36,533 bases of DNA, taken from contig JBECKW010000082.1 in assembly GCA_040235505.1 (NCBI GenBank), positions 1-36,533 on the forward strand, written 5' to 3'. Below are positions 7,361 to 15,968 of this stretch, one piece after another (position 1 is the first letter of the stretch; each line of letters starts with the position of its first letter). The DNA comes from JBECKW01 sp040235505. GTDB taxonomy: Bacteria > Desulfobacterota > Desulfobacteria > Desulfobacterales > JAFDDL01. The notes under the pieces are model-generated. The model ran no database searches and was not told the DNA's origin. It saw nothing but the letters and a program-made list of their open reading frames with translations. Made by a program: the position numbers and the translations under genes.

Positions 7361-9298
7361 ATGACACAGCTGAGCGAGTTGTTAAAGCCGGGTCGAATTA
7401 AAAACGTGCGGATAAAGAATCGTGTATCGCTCGCCCCAATGGAGCGGGGATATGCCCATATGGACGGCTCGATCAGTCAGCAGTATATCGATTACCTTGT
7501 GGAACGGGCAAAAAACGGCGTGGGGATGATGAATGTCGAATCCACCTATATCGACGCGAAACAGCGGGGGCGTCTTTATCAGGTCGGATTGTATGATGAC
7601 GGTCTGATTCCCAGCCATAAACGTCTCACCGATGCAGTGCATCAGTATGGTACAAAAATTGTAGCGGAAATCCAGCATCCCGGAAGACAGGCCGGGGCGA
7701 TGATAAACGGCGTTCGGCCGGTGGCGCCATCGGCAGTCCCATGCATGGCAACCGGTGGAGATTTACCCAGGGAACTGACTGTTCCGGAGATAAAGGAACT
7801 GGTGGTGCTGTTTGCCCGGGCGGCGCGCAGGGCCAAAGCGGCCGGCTATGATATGATTTGCATCCACGGTGGCCATGGTTATATCATCAATGCCTTTGCT
7901 TCACCTTTCAGCAACAAGCGCAGCGACGAATACGGCGGCAACCGGGAAAATCGCTTTCGATTTCCCATGGAGGTATATGCAGCGGTCCGGGAGGCCGTCG
8001 GCAATGATTATCCGGTGGGCTACCGCATGAGTGGCGATGAGTTCATCGATGGGGGGTTGACGTTGGACGAGACCAAGGTGCTGGCCAAAAAGCTGGAGAC
8101 GGCCGGGATTGACTTCCTTGATATCAGTGCCGGCATCTATGAGTCCGTAGAGATCATTGCTCCGCCCATCGGTATGCCCCTGGGTTGCCTGGTGTTTCTC
8201 GCAGCGGAGATAAAGGAGATGGTCGAGGTCCCGATAATCGCCACGGGCCGGATTAATGATATGGTTTTTGCCGAGAGTATTTTGAAGAACAATCAGGCGG
8301 ACTATGTGCATATGGTCCGGGCGTTTAATGCCGATCCGGAAATTCTGCTGAAATCCCAGGAGGGCCGGATGAATGATGTTTGTATGTGCATGGGCTGTAT
8401 GAAATGCTCCGATACCATGGCCATGAATTTGCGCAGCATCTGCACCGTGAACCCTGCGGCCGGAAGAGAGCGCGAGTTCGCCCTGGTTCCCGCCAAGACC
8501 CGGAAAAAGGTCATGGTGGTCGGTGGCGGCGTGGCCGGCATGGAGGCGGCCCGGATTGCCGCAAATCGCGGTCATGAAGTGACCCTGTATGAAAAAGATG
8601 ATGAGTTGGGTGGACAAATACGATGGGCATCAAAAGGCACGGCCCATGAAGAATTTTTTCAAACGGCCCGGTATCGCATTCATGAAATCCGAAAATCCGG
8701 GGTAAGGCTCATAACAGGGAAAATGGTGACCCTGGCAGATGTAAAGGCTGAAAACCCGGATGTCGTTATTGTTGCCACCGGCGCCGAACCTTTTCAACCG
8801 GCCATCCCGGGCATCGACAATCCGATGGTGGCAACAGCCTTTGATATCCTGTCCGAAAAAGTTCGGGCCGGAAAAAGAACCGTGGTTTTCGGTGGGAAAC
8901 GGATAGGCCTCAGCGTAGCGGAGTTTCTGGCGGAAAACGGCAGCGAAGTTGTCATCGTGGAGCCTTCCAATGCCCTGGGCGAAGATATGGGATTTGTCCG
9001 GCAGATGGTGGCGACCCGAAGAATCAGTGAGGAACAGACAATTACCGTCAGACTCAGGACCAGCATAGAAAAAATCGGAAACGGCGAATTGGTGCTGAAC
9101 TGCGACGGAAAGCCGGAAACGCTGACCGGTATCGACTCTGTTGTCGTGGCCTGGGCAACGACACCGGTTAACAAACTTGCCGAGGAAATCATCGAAGACG
9201 GAAAGGTCGGCGAGGTCTACTCCATCGGGGATGCAGTCCTTCCCCGTGATGCTTCCGATGCCATATATGAAGGTGCGGTCATTGGCCGAAGGATCTGA
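7361..9298 (+). CDS. NADH:flavin oxidoreductase / 2,4-dienoyl-CoA reductase-like Fe-S flavoenzyme (first of three)
   Basis: A 645-residue FadH/OYE-type enzyme with an N-terminal FMN TIM barrel (to about residue 335), one [4Fe-4S] cluster (C343-x2-C346-x2-C349-x11-C361) and a C-terminal FAD/NAD(P) domain (VGGGVAG at 387-393). Active-site landmarks are present: HPGRQ at 106-110 and H169-x2-H172 in the HGGHGY loop, followed by SPFSNKRSDEYGG. Such enzymes reduce C=C bonds of enoyl or dienoyl compounds with NAD(P)H. The start at 7361 is preferred over an in-frame ATG at 7268, which would overlap the AOR gene by 79 bases; AAAGGAAAG sits before 7361 and the protein then begins like its relatives. 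It is cotranscribed with the AOR and convergent with etfB, with a gap of only 22 bases. Substrate unknown. Confidence 0.9.
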   Translation: MTQLSELLKPGRIKNVRIKNRVSLAPMERGYAHMDGSISQQYIDYLVERAKNGVGMMNVESTYIDAKQRGRLYQVGLYDDGLIPSHKRLTDAVHQYGTKIVAEIQHPGRQAGAMINGVRPVAPSAVPCMATGGDLPRELTVPEIKELVVLFARAARRAKAAGYDMICIHGGHGYIINAFASPFSNKRSDEYGGNRENRFRFPMEVYAAVREAVGNDYPVGYRMSGDEFIDGGLTLDETKVLAKKLETAGIDFLDISAGIYESVEIIAPPIGMPLGCLVFLAAEIKEMVEVPIIATGRINDMVFAESILKNNQADYVHMVRAFNADPEILLKSQEGRMNDVCMCMGCMKCSDTMAMNLRSICTVNPAAGREREFALVPAKTRKKVMVVGGGVAGMEAARIAANRGHEVTLYEKDDELGGQIRWASKGTAHEEFFQTARYRIHEIRKSGVRLITGKMVTLADVKAENPDVVIVATGAEPFQPAIPGIDNPMVATAFDILSEKVRAGKRTVVFGGKRIGLSVAEFLAENGSEVVIVEPSNALGEDMGFVRQMVATRRISEEQTITVRLRTSIEKIGNGELVLNCDGKPETLTGIDSVVVAWATTPVNKLAEEIIEDGKVGEVYSIGDAVLPRDASDAIYEGAVIGRRI

Positions 9299-9320
9299 TA
9301 TCGAAGCAAAACAACCGCCT

Positions 9321-10181
9321 TCACACCATTTTTTCCTGGATAAGAACACTCATGATGGCCTCGGCGGCTTTTTCGGGGGCACCCTCTATCAGGTCGCCTT
9401 TTTTGGCGGCCCTTCCGCCTCCGGACATGATTAACCGCATTCTTTCGCTGGCAGAAAGCTGACTGTCCGGTGTAAAAACCTTTTTGGGCTTCGGTCGCGG
9501 GGGGTCAAGCGTTGGCAGGCCGCCCAAACCAGACTCCGTGTCAAACGCCACGGTAAGGGAATTTGCTTCTATCCGCGTTATCTTCTGCTTTTCAGACCGA
9601 AGCCGATGGGGCAGGGTCGGATATCTTGGCTCGTTCATGCCTCTTTCCACGGTGAACAGCGCCGGCAGGCTGCACTCGATCAACTCCCGGTCGCCCCTGC
9701 CGATGGATCTTTCGACCAGTGCCGTTCGCTTTTTCGGATCTACATACAATTTCAAAATACCGGTCGTCTGCCCGATATCCAGAATTTCAGCGAGAAATGA
9801 TCCCACCATACCGCCATTGGTGTCCATGGCTTTTTTCCCGCAGAGAATGATGTCGCACCCCATGTCTGCAATGACCTTGGCCAGGAGCGTTGCGGTGGTC
9901 CGGGGATCGGTGGGATCGCCATTAACGCGAATCATGCTGTCCGCACCCAGAGCAGATGAATAGCGCAAAACCTCTTCGGACCGGGACGGGCCGAGGGTAA
10001 GGGCGATTACCTCGGTGCCGGGGAATTTCTCCTTGATCCGGATCGCTTCTTCCATGGCCACTTCATCATAGGGATTGAGCATATAAATCATTTTTTCGGG
10101 TTCGATGACGCCGCCCTTGCGATCTATCCCGATCGGGTGACAGATGTGACCTATCTGTTTAATGCAAACAACGATTCTCAT
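9321..10181 (-). CDS. etfB: Electron transfer flavoprotein beta subunit (first set)
   Basis: A 286-residue EtfB that pairs with EtfA to carry electrons from dehydrogenases. The start MRIVVCIKQ at 10181 is chosen because GAGGACC precedes it; the ATG four codons earlier (10193) has no ribosome binding site. The beta-subunit pattern is present: CIKQ near the N-terminus, LNPYDEVAMEEAI, the nucleotide-binding TLGPSRSEEVLR region, and GRGDRELIECSLPALFTVE. The NPYDEVAMEEA segment resembles ordinary, non-bifurcating ETFs. It is about 25 residues longer than the second EtfB in the window because of a C-terminal extension rich in Pro, Lys and Gly. It is the last gene of the long minus operon and is separated from its etfA by two genes, which is unusual. 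Confidence 0.93.
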   Translation of the reverse strand: MRIVVCIKQIGHICHPIGIDRKGGVIEPEKMIYMLNPYDEVAMEEAIRIKEKFPGTEVIALTLGPSRSEEVLRYSSALGADSMIRVNGDPTDPRTTATLLAKVIADMGCDIILCGKKAMDTNGGMVGSFLAEILDIGQTTGILKLYVDPKKRTALVERSIGRGDRELIECSLPALFTVERGMNEPRYPTLPHRLRSEKQKITRIEANSLTVAFDTESGLGGLPTLDPPRPKPKKVFTPDSQLSASERMRLIMSGGGRAAKKGDLIEGAPEKAAEAIMSVLIQEKMV

Positions 10182-10232
10182 ACTGGTCCTCATTGTCAGG
10201 GTGCGATGGGATTGCCGACAAAGCCACCATGG

Positions 10233-12164
10233 TTAATTAGATTCCGTCAGTTGCAGAACCAATTGCACGATGTCAACGACTTTAAACGATTGATCCGCGC
10301 CCATCTGCCTGACGGCGCTTTCGAATAATATTTCACAGAAGGGACAGGCGGTCACGAGGCCTTCGGCCCCTGTGGCGATTGCCTGCTCAATTCTGATTTC
10401 TTCGATCCGCCGCCCTGTCGTTTTCCCGCACCAAAAAGCCCCTCCACCGGCTCCGCAACAGAAACTGTTATTTCCGCAAGCCGCCATTTCCCTGACATTG
10501 CTTTCCAAAAGAAGTCCAAGCAGCTCCCTGGGTTGATCGTAAATGCCGTTGTATCTTCCGAGATAGCAGGGGTCATGGTAAGTGAGCAGGCTTCTGGATG
10601 GAGATGTGATCGTCAGACGACCTTCTTTGAACAGATCTTTCAGCAGCTGGGTCAGGTGAATCACCTCAAAATCCCCCCCGAATTGGTGATATTCGTTGCG
10701 AAGCACATGGAAGCAGTGCGGGCAGGATGTGATGATTTTTTTAATGCCGCGGCTTTTCAGGGTCTCTATGTTGCGATTGGCCAGTCTTTGAAAAAGATAT
10801 TCGTTGCCCAGCCGTCGTGCCGGATCACCGCAGCAGGCTTCTTCCTTGCCCAGAATTCCGAAACTGACCCCGGCTCTTTTCAAAATGGTGGCGGCCGCCA
10901 ATGTTTTTGCACGGGTGCGATCCTCATAAAGGGCGCCGCTGCATCCGACCCAAAATAAAAAATCTACCTCATTGTCCTCATACACTCTCGCCGGGTTTAA
11001 CCCGGATGTCCATTCTTCCCGCATGCAACTCCCGATGCCAAAGGTGTCGCCGAAGGTTTCCATGTGCTTGAACAACTGTTTATACTCCGAAGGAAATTGA
11101 CTTTTCATCAGCACGGCATAGCGCCGCAAACCGACAATGTCGGTCACATGCCTTGCAAAAATCGGACAGATGTTTACACAAGCCAGACAGGTGGTACAGG
11201 ACCAGATATCTTCCTGGCCGATCCTGCCGGCCGTATTGAGAAGCCCGGTTTCCTGCTTGCCGCCGGCCCCGTTTTTTTGAAAGGCAGCTTCCATCTGCCG
11301 GCCGATCTCGTTGATTACACCGCGCGGTCTCAATGGTTTCCCTGAAATATGCGCCGGGCAATTTTCGTCGCATCGACCGCAACTCATGCATGCATCACTG
11401 TCCATGAGCTGTATCCGTGAGAAATCTTCAACCGCTCCTGTGCCGAAATAATCCCCTTCCAGCGCAATGGGCCGGATGGCCGCTTCCCGGCTGTTTTCCT
11501 GATGGTAGAGGCCAAAGAGTGATGCCCAGGCATGGCGCATAACCGAAAAAGGCATATAAGCGATGAAGAATAAGACCAGATAGAAATGCAACCGGATCAG
11601 GATGTCAAAAAAAAGCGGCGACTCCGGAAGGAGCTTTGAAAGTGCAAATCCGATTGGGCTGAAAAGAAGATGGGCATTCCCCGGCCCGTCCGCGGTTATT
11701 GAAAGCCGCAGCCCTTCAGCAATAAAGCCCGTAATCAATATGGCCAGAAGAATCCACAGGGGAATGGACCGCCGGCCGGCAGGCATGTTGCCGCGGAGAA
11801 ATTTTTTTGCAAGGAGCATTACGGTTCCGGCGATGGCCAGCAGGCCGATAAGGTCCAACAGAAATGAAATGGAATGACCGGCCCAGGCGGGTAAAATCGG
11901 CCGGAACTGGGAGATCAGAACAATGGCAAGCGGGATGATAAATCCCCAGAAGATAAAAAGATGGGCAATGTTTTCATAAAGGTTGTCCGTAAAGCGTCTG
12001 GGGCGGAAAATAGAAAGGATCAGCCGGCGCCAACCCTTTGACGACCGAATGGTGATGTCCCCGGCAGGGTCCCCCAGTCTCCACATCTTGTGACGCCGCG
12101 CGAAGCCCGTTGCCATAAGCACAAGGGATGCGACAATGAATAGAAGGTCCAGACGGCTCAACAC
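10233..12164 (-). CDS. Membrane Fe-S oxidoreductase, ETF:(mena)quinone oxidoreductase (EMO) type
   Basis: A 643-residue protein with three parts. Residues 1-220 form a NarI/DsrM-like membrane domain with about six helices and histidines suited to heme b (H68, H193, H211). Residues 259-333 carry two [4Fe-4S] motifs (C259-x2-C262-x2-C265-x3-C269 and C323-x2-C326-x2-C329-x3-C333). The C-terminal part has two HdrD-type CCG modules (EACCGDP...SCPHC and FCCGAGGG...ACPFC). Fe-S proteins of this build, encoded beside etfAB in anaerobic aromatic- and fatty-acid degraders, are thought to pass electrons from EtfAB to menaquinone. Here it lies between etfB and a multiheme cytochrome that is next to etfA. 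The start is GTG with GGAGG nine bases upstream. Confidence 0.9.
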   Translation of the reverse strand: MLSRLDLLFIVASLVLMATGFARRHKMWRLGDPAGDITIRSSKGWRRLILSIFRPRRFTDNLYENIAHLFIFWGFIIPLAIVLISQFRPILPAWAGHSISFLLDLIGLLAIAGTVMLLAKKFLRGNMPAGRRSIPLWILLAILITGFIAEGLRLSITADGPGNAHLLFSPIGFALSKLLPESPLFFDILIRLHFYLVLFFIAYMPFSVMRHAWASLFGLYHQENSREAAIRPIALEGDYFGTGAVEDFSRIQLMDSDACMSCGRCDENCPAHISGKPLRPRGVINEIGRQMEAAFQKNGAGGKQETGLLNTAGRIGQEDIWSCTTCLACVNICPIFARHVTDIVGLRRYAVLMKSQFPSEYKQLFKHMETFGDTFGIGSCMREEWTSGLNPARVYEDNEVDFLFWVGCSGALYEDRTRAKTLAAATILKRAGVSFGILGKEEACCGDPARRLGNEYLFQRLANRNIETLKSRGIKKIITSCPHCFHVLRNEYHQFGGDFEVIHLTQLLKDLFKEGRLTITSPSRSLLTYHDPCYLGRYNGIYDQPRELLGLLLESNVREMAACGNNSFCCGAGGGAFWCGKTTGRRIEEIRIEQAIATGAEGLVTACPFCEILFESAVRQMGADQSFKVVDIVQLVLQLTESN

Positions 12165-12185
12165 CTGTTTTTTCCTCCGCTGCGC

Positions 12186-12959
12186 TTATTTTTTCTCATG
12201 TGCGAAAAAGCCCGTAAAAACTTTTACAAACAAAAGAATGAACCCAAGGAGCCCTATGCTTGAGACAAGGGTCAAAATGACATTCATTGGGTTTGCCCGC
12301 CAATCGGGATCGGGATGAAAATTTCCTGAAAGCCATTTCTGACCCTGGCCGGGGAGATGGCATCTCTGGCAATCGAGGTTACTGATGATACCCTGCTCTC
12401 CGTGGGCGGCGCGCCCTTGATGACACCCGGTACACATCCCCTCATCAAAAGGGGTCGATAAATCCTGCTTGCCATGGAAGACAATATGAAATGCCGTCAG
12501 CCTGGACCATCCCTTGGCGCCGCCGGTTTGCACCGGATGACAGCCTTTGCAGGTATGTTTCAGATTTGTCCAATGGACGGATGACCGCGGGTCGCTGGGG
12601 CTATAAATCCTATGGCGGGTGTGACATTCGGAGCAGGGGATGTGGTTATCGCCGGCATGGAGACCTTTTTGCTCGTGGCATTTCCGGCAATCGACGGTTT
12701 CCGGATTTTTTTGGTTGAAATGTGCATCGCCGGTGATATCGGTATGGCAGTCATCGCAAGCGATTTCGTTTGCGTGTACCGAGGTCCGATAAGCGGCCAG
12801 GTCGATATGAAGTCTGCTTTCCGTGCTGTTCTGGCGATGACATCGAATACAGTCGTCCTGGGAATACCCCCAGGCATTGGGGATTATCAGGATAAAGGCA
12901 AAGACCGCCTGAAAAAAGACCGCCTGAAAGGTCATCTGTTTATAAATTCCCCCGACCAC
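12186..12959 (-). CDS. Membrane-anchored heptaheme c-type cytochrome
   Basis: A 257-residue exported protein with seven CXXCH heme c sites at residues 37, 68, 91, 109, 137, 176 and 197. An N-terminal hydrophobic signal segment ends near residue 31 and a C-terminal membrane helix spans about 225-252, so the heme domain should sit in the periplasm tethered to the membrane. The pattern resembles NapC/NirT- and tetraheme-type redox cytochromes only loosely; I cannot name a subfamily. The GTG start at 12959 abuts the etfA stop and has AAGGAG 12 bases upstream; an ATG at 12935 is the alternative. Its place between etfA and the EMO-type gene suggests it receives electrons from that oxidoreductase or from quinol, linking CoA-ester oxidation to the periplasmic cytochrome pool. 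That role is inferred. Confidence 0.9.
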   Translation of the reverse strand: MVGGIYKQMTFQAVFFQAVFAFILIIPNAWGYSQDDCIRCHRQNSTESRLHIDLAAYRTSVHANEIACDDCHTDITGDAHFNQKNPETVDCRKCHEQKGLHAGDNHIPCSECHTRHRIYSPSDPRSSVHWTNLKHTCKGCHPVQTGGAKGWSRLTAFHIVFHGKQDLSTPFDEGMCTGCHQGRAAHGEQGIISNLDCQRCHLPGQGQKWLSGNFHPDPDWRANPMNVILTLVSSIGLLGFILLFVKVFTGFFAHEKK

Positions 12960-13952
12960 CTATTTATTATTCTCCTTGCGTTGACGAAGTTTTTGAACCA
13001 GGACCGGAATAATTTCTTTCAGATCCCCATGAACTTTCAGATCCGCGTTTTTGAAAATGGCGGCATTTTCATCGGTATTGATCGCAATGGTCAGCCGCGC
13101 TTTCTCCGTTCCCGAAGTAAACTCGCGGGCCCCGGAAATCCCGAGAGCAAAGAGCAGCCGAGGACTGACCGATTTGCCCGTGATACCGATCTGCCTTTCA
13201 AAGGCAATGGCGCCTTCATCGACAAGCGGTCGGGTCCCTCCCACGGATGCGCCCAGTAAATCCGCCAGTTCCTCCAATCTGGATGTGTCCTTACCGATTC
13301 CGTTCCCCCCGGCGACGATGACATCGGCTTCCTCCAGGCTGATTGTTTTCGGGTCGCCCTTTAAATATTTCAGGTACCTTGTCCGAAGGTCCGGTAATTC
13401 GCATCCGATCTTTTCTTCAACCATTTCCAGCGTTGCAGCCGCATTGCTTTTTTCATTATCCGCATCCGCAGGCAACATGCTCAGAATCAAAGTCTTCTCA
13501 AATCGATACTGAACATTCTGATAGACCTTGCCATTGTAACAGGACTTGGCAATTACCAGGTGCTCTTTCTCCATATCGATTCTTTTTACTTCCGTTACAA
13601 ATGGAAGCCGCATCCTCCACGAAACCCTGGCTGAAAGTTCGCTCCCGGAGGATGCGGCGTTAAAAATAATAATCTGAGGATTATATCCGGTGATCAACCC
13701 CTGAAGCGCATGGGCACATGCATCCAGAGAAAATTCTGAAAATGCGGCGTCGTCAATAAAATAAACTTTCTCCACGCCGCTATTTTTAAACGAATACAGG
13801 CGTTCTTTGATGTTATATCCAAAAAAACAGGCGCAGGTTTTTCCATTCAACTCCCTGGCCAGCCGTTGTGCTTCTGAGAGCAGCGCCAGGGTCTCCGGTG
13901 TCAAGCCTGTATCTCTGTATTCTGCGAATACCCAAATTTCATTTGACAGCAT
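12960..13952 (-). CDS. etfA: Electron transfer flavoprotein alpha subunit (first set)
   Basis: A 330-residue EtfA, partner of the EtfB encoded at 9321-10181. The C-terminal FAD domain shows LEEADVIVAGGNGIGK, GGTRPLVDEG and QIGITGKSVSPRLLFALGISGA, the family signature. After GISGA the usual IQHLAGM is replaced by REFTSGT, a departure not shared by the second EtfA in this window. The gene begins five bases after the preceding flavoenzyme stop and its own stop abuts the cytochrome start, so it is inside the operon. The subunits of this ETF are split by 2.8 kb of cytochrome and EMO-type genes. Redox partner candidates are the flavoenzyme immediately upstream and the acyl-CoA dehydrogenase further away. 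Confidence 0.92.
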   Translation of the reverse strand: MLSNEIWVFAEYRDTGLTPETLALLSEAQRLARELNGKTCACFFGYNIKERLYSFKNSGVEKVYFIDDAAFSEFSLDACAHALQGLITGYNPQIIIFNAASSGSELSARVSWRMRLPFVTEVKRIDMEKEHLVIAKSCYNGKVYQNVQYRFEKTLILSMLPADADNEKSNAAATLEMVEEKIGCELPDLRTRYLKYLKGDPKTISLEEADVIVAGGNGIGKDTSRLEELADLLGASVGGTRPLVDEGAIAFERQIGITGKSVSPRLLFALGISGAREFTSGTEKARLTIAINTDENAAIFKNADLKVHGDLKEIIPVLVQKLRQRKENNK

Positions 13953-13957
13953 ATCAT

Positions 13958-15910
13958 TTATATTTTTCTGGCGATTTCGGCCCCTTCATGGGTTGCTTCG
14001 AACAGTGTGCGGGGCGAATTGGCGTCTCCGATCGTATGGACTTCCGGTACCATTCCTTCCAGTTGGGCCGCCAATGCGTTTACAGAGACTGCTCCCGCGG
14101 CCACAACCACCTGGTCTATCCCCTGGATGGTCTTCTCAAGACCATTTTCGATCACAACGACGCCGTCCTCCGTGATCTCCTTCACCGTGGTATTGGTTCT
14201 GATCTTGACGCCATAACCTTCCAGCCGCGGTATCAGTATCTGGGCCACCAGCAGTGGAATGCCCGTGGGCACGCCTACTTCCGGCAGCATCTCGATGATC
14301 GTCACATCCTTGCGGCGTTGGGCCATGAAATCGGCCACCTCTGTTCCGATTCCGCCGCCGCCGATAACGACGACCCGGTTCCCCAGATTGGCCCGTCCGG
14401 CCAGGATGTCTTCGGCAAGGACGACCTTCGGGTTATCGATACCCGGAATATTCGGCATGCAGGAAACCGCTCCGGTCGCCACCACCACCACATCCGGCGC
14501 GATTTGCGCCACCAGTTCCGGTGTCACCTCCTTGTTCAACTCGACCTGTACCCCCAGCTTGTCGATCTGGATGCAAAACCATTTGATGGCAGAAGCAAAC
14601 TCCTGCTTGAAGGGGGGCACGCAGGCGAGGTGGAAGCGTCCCCCCAGATCGTCGGATTTTTCGTAAAGCATTACCCGGTGGCCCCTCAAGGCAGCCACTC
14701 TGGCGGCCTCGAGACCGCCCGGTCCCCCGCCGACGATCAGTACTTTTCTGGGTCTGTTCGTCCGATCGATGACTCCGGCGTCTATCTCCATTCCGGAGGC
14801 GGTATTGAAAACGCAAGCGACCGGCAGCCCCTGAACAATGCCCCGGTTGATGCAGCCCTGGATGCAGCCGATGCAGGGCCTGATGTCTTCATATCTTCCG
14901 GCGGCGGTTTTTAGCGGCCATTCAGGATCGCAGATAAGCTGTCTGCCCAAAGCTACCAGATCCGCCTTTTCCAGGGCGAGAATTTCTTCAGCCACCGCGG
15001 GGCTCTTTATCCTGCCGACCGTAATGACCGGTATATCCACCGCCTGTTTGATGAAGGCGGCATCATCGGCATTGACACCTTCACGGGTTCCGTGGATCGG
15101 GATTTCCGACCAGAAACTTTCGTAAAGCCCGGCTGATATATGCAGGCAATCCACACCTGCCGCTTGCAGCATCGGGGCGATGCGCCTGCTTTCTTCAATC
15201 GTCCGCCCGTCCGGTACATATTCATTTCCGCTGTAGCGAAACGCTATCGGAAAGTCCCTGCCCACCTCCCTCCTGATTCTTTTGAGGATCTGCAGGGGAA
15301 ACTGCATTCTGCCTTCCAGATCTCCCCCGTACGCGTCGTGTCGCTTATTGCTGTAAGCGGACATGAATTCGGCGATGAGATAACCATGGGCCCCATGGAC
15401 TTCCACGCCGTCAAAACCGGCTTCCCTGGACCGCCTGGCCGCCTGGCCGAATTGTTCAACAATCTCCTCGATTTCTTCTAAAGAAAGCCGCCGGGGAATC
15501 TCCTTGGACAGAGGCTCCCCCAGGGGGCAGGATATTGCTGAAGGTGCAACGGGAAGACTGCCCCCTGTAAATGCTTTTTCTGTTTGTCTTCCTGCATGAG
15601 ATAACTGTATGAATATCTTCGCACCGTTGGCGTGAACCGTGTCCGTCAGCTTTTTATACCCGGGAACCGCCTCATCGTCCCAAATCCCGAGCAGCGCCGC
15701 CGCACTGCCGCCCCGCGCCACTGCCGTCATTTCCAGAATGATGAGCCCCACACCACCCTTGGCCCTCGCTTCATACCAGGCAATTTGGCCGTCCGTGACC
15801 CTTCCGTCTTGACTTGCCTGACCCGTGACCATGGGCGCCATGACAATTCTATTTTTTATCTCCAGTTTTCCTATTTTTATTGGAGAGAATAACAGTTTCA
15901 GCGTATGCAT
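13958..15910 (-). CDS. NADH:flavin oxidoreductase / 2,4-dienoyl-CoA reductase-like Fe-S flavoenzyme (second of three)
   Basis: A 650-residue enzyme with the full FadH layout: FMN barrel with SHAGRQ (H105) and the catalytic H172-x2-H175 in VHGAHGYL, [4Fe-4S] ligands C346-x2-C349-x3-C353-x12-C366, then an FAD domain (VGGGPGG near 394) and a second dinucleotide motif (VIGGGGIGTE). It is the most canonical of the three paralogues here. It reduces a conjugated C=C bond, probably on a CoA ester or cyclic enone; the substrate is not visible. AGGAAG precedes the ATG at 15910. etfA follows five bases downstream, so electron exchange with that ETF is possible in addition to NAD(P)H. Similar genes include the bile-acid BaiCD/BaiH reductases and enoate reductases. 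Confidence 0.92.
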   Translation of the reverse strand: MHTLKLLFSPIKIGKLEIKNRIVMAPMVTGQASQDGRVTDGQIAWYEARAKGGVGLIILEMTAVARGGSAAALLGIWDDEAVPGYKKLTDTVHANGAKIFIQLSHAGRQTEKAFTGGSLPVAPSAISCPLGEPLSKEIPRRLSLEEIEEIVEQFGQAARRSREAGFDGVEVHGAHGYLIAEFMSAYSNKRHDAYGGDLEGRMQFPLQILKRIRREVGRDFPIAFRYSGNEYVPDGRTIEESRRIAPMLQAAGVDCLHISAGLYESFWSEIPIHGTREGVNADDAAFIKQAVDIPVITVGRIKSPAVAEEILALEKADLVALGRQLICDPEWPLKTAAGRYEDIRPCIGCIQGCINRGIVQGLPVACVFNTASGMEIDAGVIDRTNRPRKVLIVGGGPGGLEAARVAALRGHRVMLYEKSDDLGGRFHLACVPPFKQEFASAIKWFCIQIDKLGVQVELNKEVTPELVAQIAPDVVVVATGAVSCMPNIPGIDNPKVVLAEDILAGRANLGNRVVVIGGGGIGTEVADFMAQRRKDVTIIEMLPEVGVPTGIPLLVAQILIPRLEGYGVKIRTNTTVKEITEDGVVVIENGLEKTIQGIDQVVVAAGAVSVNALAAQLEGMVPEVHTIGDANSPRTLFEATHEGAEIARKI

Positions 15911-15968
15911 TTGTGACTTCCTTCAATCGATTTGATTTGAATGACCGGGTAGAAGTGATTTTCAAACT

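Noticed and set aside
9299..9320. Terminator between the convergent flavoenzyme and etfB genes
   Set aside because: Only 22 bases separate the stops and no stem followed by a T-run is visible.
13868..14914. 348-residue plus-strand frame
   Set aside because: Antisense to etfA and the second dienoyl-CoA-reductase-like gene; composition (many His, Arg and Asp) is typical of a shadow frame.
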